Made by a program: the position numbers and the translations under genes. The notes beneath the pieces were generated by a model, which was not told the DNA's origin, ran no database searches, and saw nothing but the letters and a program-made list of their open reading frames with translations. A stretch of 64,000 bases of DNA from Brucella anthropi_A (lineage in GTDB: Bacteria > Pseudomonadota > Alphaproteobacteria > Rhizobiales > Rhizobiaceae). The stretch is from positions 177,147-241,146 of the forward strand of contig NZ_LQBD01000024.1 in NCBI RefSeq assembly GCF_046630315.1. The letters are read 5' to 3'. Below are positions 59,660 to 64,000 of this stretch, one piece after another (position 1 is the first letter of the stretch; the number at the start of each line of letters is the position of its first letter).

Positions 59660-61347
59660 TTAGATGAAGTTAAACGTTTGATAGATGCAAGCATAGATAT
59701 GAACCTCCAGCGCCTGGACGCAAGAATATCGTTCAAGCGATCTTCGAGAATTTTCTTTTCGGCATTTAACCTTGTATACGCTATCTTTTGATCTGCAAAT
59801 GCTTTCTCATGTTCGATAAATTTCTCCTCCACAGCAGAGTTCAATCGCGCTATCTCCGCATCCTTTTGCTGAGATGCCCCTTCAAGGCTTCGAAACCCCT
59901 CTTCCAGCCAAGCTAGATGCCGACGCAATTCCCTCGTCGCCTCTTCATAACGTTTAGAAACGAGCTGTAATGTAAGCCTGGGAACCGAGCCAATCTCATT
60001 TTTCTGCGCCACTCGATCAGCCTCTATAATTTGCTCATAGAGATTGGAAAAACTCCAGCTATTCGGCGCCTGCCCAAAAAGTCTTTGGAAAACCTCATTG
60101 TAAGGCGACGGCAAACCATCAGGATTAAACCAACTCGGACGAGTTGGGATTGGGAACTCGATATTTCTACCAAAAACTTCATGGCAAAAAATCAAGAAGG
60201 AGAGAAAGAGATCGTGCGGCCACGAACAATCCGCACGAATTGATGAAATCGCACCATAGTCAATTAGACGAATAGCCCCGTCATCACACACCAGAGTGTT
60301 CCACACCCTCACATCACTATGGTATAGCCCTAATTGCTCCAACTGAGACAAATATTTCAATACACTTTTTACTACGTGAGGCGCATCGTAGTATCTGTCG
60401 TTAGTGATGAAATCATCTAGTGTAAATCCACTATAATTCTCTCTTACAAGCCAAGCTTCTTCATCGTCACAACCGTGAGCGTATAGTTTAGGCTTATAAT
60501 CTAGCTCAATATCAGATTCTAGAAAAGCAACTTCATTTCGCCATTCCTTCTTTTCCAATTGAGAAGCAACATCGTTCGATAACTTATACTGCTTCCCCAT
60601 CATATCATCGGAAAAATAGAACCGACGACGCCCCTCTCTTGAATTTGGAACTAATGCATTAGAGACTGTTGTCCACTTTTGAAAATGGAATGCCGTGTCG
60701 GCTGCATAAAAAACTTTTGAGCTCGCAAAATACAAAGGGCGTTTAAACTGAGATAAGTGTGTCTCATGTCGGGCCAACAAATGAACATACGAAAATCCGG
60801 CAAGGAGATCTTCTACATCGTCCGGTTGTGCGTCAGCCCAGTGAACCGGTTCTACATTCGTAGCAAATTCAAAAATACAGCATTCGCATTTCTGCGCGAG
60901 CAAATTTAAGCAGTCGACAACAAACATCACGCCTTTGGCTTCCACCATGTGGTGAAATACGCTTAAGCCGAGAACAAGGTCATACTCGCCCACTTCCAGA
61001 GATTCTATAACCTCCTCAACGCGGCCGCATTTAAAGGTAATACGATTATCGCTACGCTCATTCGCTATCGCACGACAGACGGCAATATTCTCTGCCAAGT
61101 AGTCAATCCCACAGACCTCTGCACCTGCCTCCGAAAGTGCATGGCTGAAATAGCCTTGAGCACAGCCCAAGTCCAACACTCGCAGCGGACGCCCCAGCAA
61201 GCTGCTAATTTTGTTATACACAACCAGAAGACGTTCCAGTCTATCATTACACCCCCTCGAGCACGAAGTGGACAAAGCGGGACGTCCCCAAATTGGCTGA
61301 TAAACCTCGGGCAACTTGGAAACCAAAAGCTCAAGTTCATTTGTCAT
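59656..61347 (-). CDS. wbdD: WbdD-like bifunctional methyltransferase-kinase, O-antigen chain terminator
   Basis: 563 residues, three parts. (1) SAM methyltransferase, about 1-210: VLDLGCAQGYFSHAL, DYLAENIAVCRAIA, YDLVLGLSVFHHMV. (2) A protein-kinase-like domain, about 240-450: GLYHSDVRVWNTLVCDDGAIRLIDYGAI (HxD at 343-345, DYG at 363-365) and DCSWPHDLFLSFLIFCHEVF. (3) A coiled coil, about 462-543. This order and the wording match WbdD of E. coli O9a, which caps the non-reducing end of the polymannose O-chain with phosphate/methyl and so stops growth and permits export. The chain ends soon after the coil (RRWRFISML...), lacking the long C-terminal region by which O9a WbdD recruits the polymerase WbdA. 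It is coupled to wzt. Confidence 0.9.
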   Translation of the reverse strand: MTNELELLVSKLPEVYQPIWGRPALSTSCSRGCNDRLERLLVVYNKISSLLGRPLRVLDLGCAQGYFSHALSEAGAEVCGIDYLAENIAVCRAIANERSDNRITFKCGRVEEVIESLEVGEYDLVLGLSVFHHMVEAKGVMFVVDCLNLLAQKCECCIFEFATNVEPVHWADAQPDDVEDLLAGFSYVHLLARHETHLSQFKRPLYFASSKVFYAADTAFHFQKWTTVSNALVPNSREGRRRFYFSDDMMGKQYKLSNDVASQLEKKEWRNEVAFLESDIELDYKPKLYAHGCDDEEAWLVRENYSGFTLDDFITNDRYYDAPHVVKSVLKYLSQLEQLGLYHSDVRVWNTLVCDDGAIRLIDYGAISSIRADCSWPHDLFLSFLIFCHEVFGRNIEFPIPTRPSWFNPDGLPSPYNEVFQRLFGQAPNSWSFSNLYEQIIEADRVAQKNEIGSVPRLTLQLVSKRYEEATRELRRHLAWLEEGFRSLEGASQQKDAEIARLNSAVEEKFIEHEKAFADQKIAYTRLNAEKKILEDRLNDILASRRWRFISMLASIKRLTSSK

Positions 61348-62632
61348 GCGTTATCGGACCCAGCGCTTCAAAGTTTGCCTGCAAATCAAAGATACCCCAG
61401 AACGGCATGGGCCTATCAACGGTTATCAAAACTGAATCATAGCGCCTATCTAACGGTATAAGATTCTCCTGCGGTCCACTAGAAACTCCGAACGACAGCA
61501 AATAGTGGCCTCCATTCAAGTTTATCGGCATGCTGAACTTAAATACCTTTAACTCATCTTTTCTGGCCGATACAGTCATTCCCTTCCCCGACAGGAAGGA
61601 GTTGGTTCCGTAGATGAAAAGGCCATCGTGACTTTTAAGAAGCACCCCCGGAGTCACATCGGGGTAGTCGTCATCAAAGAGGACCGAAAACGAGAAATCA
61701 ACCATTGAGCCACTTTCAATTGAAGGCGGGTAGGATTGATTTTCACTTTTGACGTTGTAATCGAGAATGCGAGCGCCACCTTGCCCCCAGCGATGTTCCT
61801 CTTTTCTATAATTCGGTCGAGTGCAGAAGACATCCTCCGATTTACTCAAAGATAAGCCGGCTTCCAAATCAGATCGCGCCTCTATGGTAGGGACCTTCTT
61901 TTTCCCAAAAAGACTATCATAGTACAAATTGCAGGCTTGCCGCGTATCGCCGTCGAATTGAACCTTCCCCTTCTCAATAAAAACGGCTCTATCGCAGTGT
62001 TTCACTACATCCCCCATTGAATGCGTGACAAAAAGAAGAGAGGTTCCCTGCTTCCTAAAGGAAGAGATTCGATCAAAACACTTGGCTTGAAAGAAAGCAT
62101 CCCCTACCGATAAAACTTCATCTACGATAAGAACATCTGGACGAATAGCCGTTGCAAGAGAAAATGCCAGACGGGCATGCATTCCTGAAGAATATACACG
62201 AATGGGCTTATCAAAGAAATCTCCTAATTCAGAGAAACTCTGGATGTCAGGAATTAGCGCATGCAATTTTTCCTTAGAAATCCCCATAAGACCACCGGCC
62301 TGATAGATGTTCTGGCGACCAGTAAATTCAGGATTGAAACCGAGGCCTAGCTCTAAAATTGCACTTACGCTACCCTTGATTTGGACAGCTCCTTCAGTAG
62401 GACGCACCGTACCTGTAATCACCTTTAGCAAAGTGCTCTTTCCAGCACCGTTTTGCCCGACAAGAGCGAGCGCCTCTCCAGCATTCAAGCGAAAGTTTAT
62501 ATCTTTTATAGCCCAATATTCTTCATTGGGTCTTATCGACATTCCAAACCAATTTGCAAAACGATCAATGTTCGACTTGTAAACTGGGTAGCATTTTCCC
62601 AAATTTTCAACTGTGATAACCGGATCATTCAT
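61337..62632 (-). CDS. wzt: Wzt, O-antigen ABC transporter ATPase with C-terminal carbohydrate-binding domain
   Basis: 431 residues. The ATPase part has Walker A GQNGAGKSTLLKVI, signature YSSGMHARLAFSLA and Walker B VLIVDEVLSVGD. The C-terminal 160 residues (from about 270: WGQGGARILDYNVKSENQSYPPSIESGSMVDFSF) form the immunoglobulin-like Wzt-C domain, which in E. coli O8/O9a recognises the capped end of the polymer. It drives export of undecaprenyl-linked O-chain with Wzm. It overlaps wzm by ATGA and the wbdD-like gene by 11 bases. Confidence 0.95.
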   Translation of the reverse strand: MNDPVITVENLGKCYPVYKSNIDRFANWFGMSIRPNEEYWAIKDINFRLNAGEALALVGQNGAGKSTLLKVITGTVRPTEGAVQIKGSVSAILELGLGFNPEFTGRQNIYQAGGLMGISKEKLHALIPDIQSFSELGDFFDKPIRVYSSGMHARLAFSLATAIRPDVLIVDEVLSVGDAFFQAKCFDRISSFRKQGTSLLFVTHSMGDVVKHCDRAVFIEKGKVQFDGDTRQACNLYYDSLFGKKKVPTIEARSDLEAGLSLSKSEDVFCTRPNYRKEEHRWGQGGARILDYNVKSENQSYPPSIESGSMVDFSFSVLFDDDYPDVTPGVLLKSHDGLFIYGTNSFLSGKGMTVSARKDELKVFKFSMPINLNGGHYLLSFGVSSGPQENLIPLDRRYDSVLITVDRPMPFWGIFDLQANFEALGPITHDK

Positions 62633-63414
62633 AATGCATCCACCAGTTCCGAATTGGCACGCTTGAATACTAGAAGCGCCACAGACAACAATGCCAGAGA
62701 CACGGCAGCGGGATAGACCAACGTTTCAACACTCGGCCATCGATTGAAGAGCAATGCATCTTGATATAACCGAACCACCGAGGTCATGGGATTTAGTTCA
62801 ACAATCCATCGAAATTTTTCTGGCACAGTTTCGATCGTATAAACGATCGGTGTAAGCCAGAACCAAATCTGTAGAATCACGGCTACAGCTTGACCTATAT
62901 CTCGAACAAAGACATTGAATACACCCAATAATAACCCCAAGCCAAAAGCAAACATTGAGACCAAAAGGATTCCGATAGGAATCGCCAACCAAGTCACCTG
63001 CGGGATACGCCCAAAAAATAAGAACACGATGACAGCAGCCAGCAGCAAAAGCACATGGTTAACGAGCGCACCACCCCAAACTATTATTGGAAGGCATACA
63101 CGGGGGAAAACAATCTTTTTCAAAACACCAGCATACTCGATAAATACCGTCAAACAACGTGTAAATATCTCAATAAAAAGATTCCATCCCGCAAGACCAG
63201 CAATCAAATAAATAGAGTAAGCCGCCTTATCATCAATGCCATGCAGCTTAGCGCTTAATATTTCACTGAGAACTACTGCATATATTGTGGATTGGGCCAA
63301 CGGATGCAATATGGACCAAAACAAACCCAGCTTCGAACGCGCAAAGCGCCCCTTTAGTTCAGCTAGGATGGATGCGTATATAAAATGCCTGTAATTCCAT
63401 ATGGACATTACCAT
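62629..63414 (-). CDS. wzm: Wzm, O-antigen ABC transporter permease
   Basis: 261 residues from the ATG at 63414 (AGGAAG about 10 bases upstream); this gives the usual family length, whereas the open frame extends 66 codons further through less plausible sequence. Six membrane helices; IYASILAELKGRFARSKLGLFWSILHPL is the conserved N-terminal amphipathic region of ABC-2 exporters and IVELNPMTSVVRLYQDALL the characteristic C-terminal loop. It forms the channel for the polymer in the inner membrane. It is the promoter-proximal gene of the AT-rich O-antigen operon. Confidence 0.93.
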   Translation of the reverse strand: MVMSIWNYRHFIYASILAELKGRFARSKLGLFWSILHPLAQSTIYAVVLSEILSAKLHGIDDKAAYSIYLIAGLAGWNLFIEIFTRCLTVFIEYAGVLKKIVFPRVCLPIIVWGGALVNHVLLLLAAVIVFLFFGRIPQVTWLAIPIGILLVSMFAFGLGLLLGVFNVFVRDIGQAVAVILQIWFWLTPIVYTIETVPEKFRWIVELNPMTSVVRLYQDALLFNRWPSVETLVYPAAVSLALLSVALLVFKRANSELVDAL

Positions 63415-63726
63415 ACTGATCGTACTTCCTTTGAAAAGGGCTATCCTTGGCGGCCTATATATGAGAACGAATAACGCGTCAAAAATCCTGATCCTTACGA
63501 AGTTCCACAGACAAGGTCTCAGTTCCTTGATTGGCCATAAAAACATCGCCGCCCTGATAGCTAAGTTCAGATCGCTGATCCACAATAACAGCCTTATCCT
63601 GATTTTTTCCAAGCGAATTAATCTTACAATGTGGCGACAAGACGAACAATCATTTAGAGGTGGTTTCTCTATTCGGCGAGCTAGATATTTTGTCCCTGGC
63701 CTGCTGCCTGTTTTTCGAATACCGAG
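63415..63726. other. Intergenic region upstream of wzm
   Basis: About 310 bases, AT-rich, no convincing gene. It must hold the promoter of the wzm-wzt-wbdD operon, but no clear -35/-10 pair stands out. Open frames here overlap the antisense of the wzm leader and look spurious. Confidence 0.4.
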
Positions 63727-63834
63727 CTAAGCTAATCCCACCTTGTTTTCAAATTCCATCGGGCTGAGATAGCCCAGTGTCGAATGCCAACGCTTCGGGT
63801 TTTAGAAGCACTCAATGTAATCGAACACACCCAC
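63727..63834 (-). pseudogene. IS3-family orfB C-terminal fragment with in-frame stop
   Basis: On the minus strand the frame reads VFDYIECF, a TAA stop, then NPKRWHSTLGYLSPMEFEN and a stop at 63727. This is the conserved C terminus of IS3-family OrfB; the internal stop and lack of the rest show a dead remnant. Confidence 0.82.
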
Positions 63835-63906
63835 CTTTGCATCATTTCTCGTCCTGTAGACCTATCGTGCGTCTGAATAGCCCCGAGTTTCGTGGACGCC
63901 CTCGGG

Positions 63907-64000
63907 TTACATTTCCTGCTGCCGTTCGAACTCGACGGGTGACAGCATCCCGTTCCTGACGTGCTTGCGCTTGGGGTTGTAGAACATCTCGATGTAGTCG
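63907..64000 (-). pseudogene. Second IS3-family orfB C-terminal fragment, running off the window
   Basis: The minus strand reads DYIEMFYNPKRKHVRNGMLSPVEFERQQEM and a stop at 63907, the C terminus of a different IS3-family OrfB. The remainder lies beyond the right edge, so it may be intact there; it is listed as a fragment only because it is cut. It lies tandem to the other remnant, same orientation. Confidence 0.78.

Larger units (their letters stand above)
53487..63414. other. AT-rich O-antigen module bounded by IS3 remnants (probable horizontally acquired island)
   Basis: The ten genes from the GT4 to wzm are visibly richer in A+T and in rare-looking codons than the flanking chromosome (for example the bet or ots genes) and are all on one strand with overlaps. 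Left and right borders are IS3-family remnants at 52653-53486 and from about 63727 to the edge. The composition, content (whole pathway plus exporter) and borders together fit one-step transfer of an O-antigen cassette. The right extent is unknown because the window ends. Confidence 0.7.

Overview
The window looks like a chromosomal segment of an alphaproteobacterium of the order Hyphomicrobiales, most likely the Brucella/Ochrobactrum group. The support is the combination of a MucR/Ros regulator, a gene-transfer-agent (GTA) type head cluster, a betI-betA-betB operon, DUF6456/DnaA-domain and DUF2336/DUF1491 proteins typical of this order, and high-GC codon use over most of the window. A dTDP-rhamnose operon fits an Ochrobactrum-like O-antigen better than the perosamine O-antigen of classical Brucella. 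The species call is an inference.

Layout. 1-3.5 kb: leftward GTA-like head genes (small-terminase-like protein, large terminase, portal, DUF6107 membrane protein, prohead protease cut by the window edge). 3.7-12.7 kb: PBP1A, DUF1214/DUF1254 pair, DUF2336, DUF1491, a peptidoglycan-binding protein, a DivJ/PleC-type histidine kinase, DUF5330 and SufE. 12.8-19.5 kb: amidase, DUF6456 and DnaA-domain-IV proteins, mucR, oligopeptidase B. 19.5-32 kb: acyl-CoA ligase, DUF2267-like protein, two c-type cytochromes, HerA-like ATPase, L,D-transpeptidase, haloacid dehalogenase, Fe-type superoxide dismutase, CynX/NimT transporter with its GntR regulator, CorA, and a MazE-like/Doc toxin-antitoxin pair. 32-38.5 kb: Gre factor, betI-betA-betB, a small secreted protein and an AraC regulator. 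38.5-40.7 kb: otsB-otsA (trehalose).

40.8-63.4 kb is a long, entirely leftward polysaccharide locus. It holds two manC/manB pairs (GDP-mannose), an AGE-family isomerase, the complete dTDP-L-rhamnose set rfbA-C-B-D, three GT4/GT32-type transferase neighbourhoods, a CDP-6-deoxyhexose branch (rfbF, rfbG, a cupin and a reductase, without rfbH), a WbdD-like methyltransferase-kinase chain terminator, and a Wzm/Wzt exporter whose Wzt carries a C-terminal sugar-binding domain. This is the architecture of an ABC-transporter-dependent, end-capped O-antigen.

The part from about 53.5 to 63.4 kb is visibly AT-richer than the rest and lies between IS3-family remnants (52.65-53.49 kb, and 63.7 kb to the right edge), so it was probably acquired horizontally. 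One IS remnant supplies the last six codons of the adjacent glycosyltransferase.

Non-coding points of interest: a two-copy hairpin element built from GGCAGTAA octamers (25.65 and 35.03 kb, the second inside the bet operon), palindromic operators in front of the GntR regulator, the toxin-antitoxin pair and betI, and a hairpin plus direct repeats over the predicted start of the GTA operon. No rRNA, tRNA or CRISPR array was recognised.
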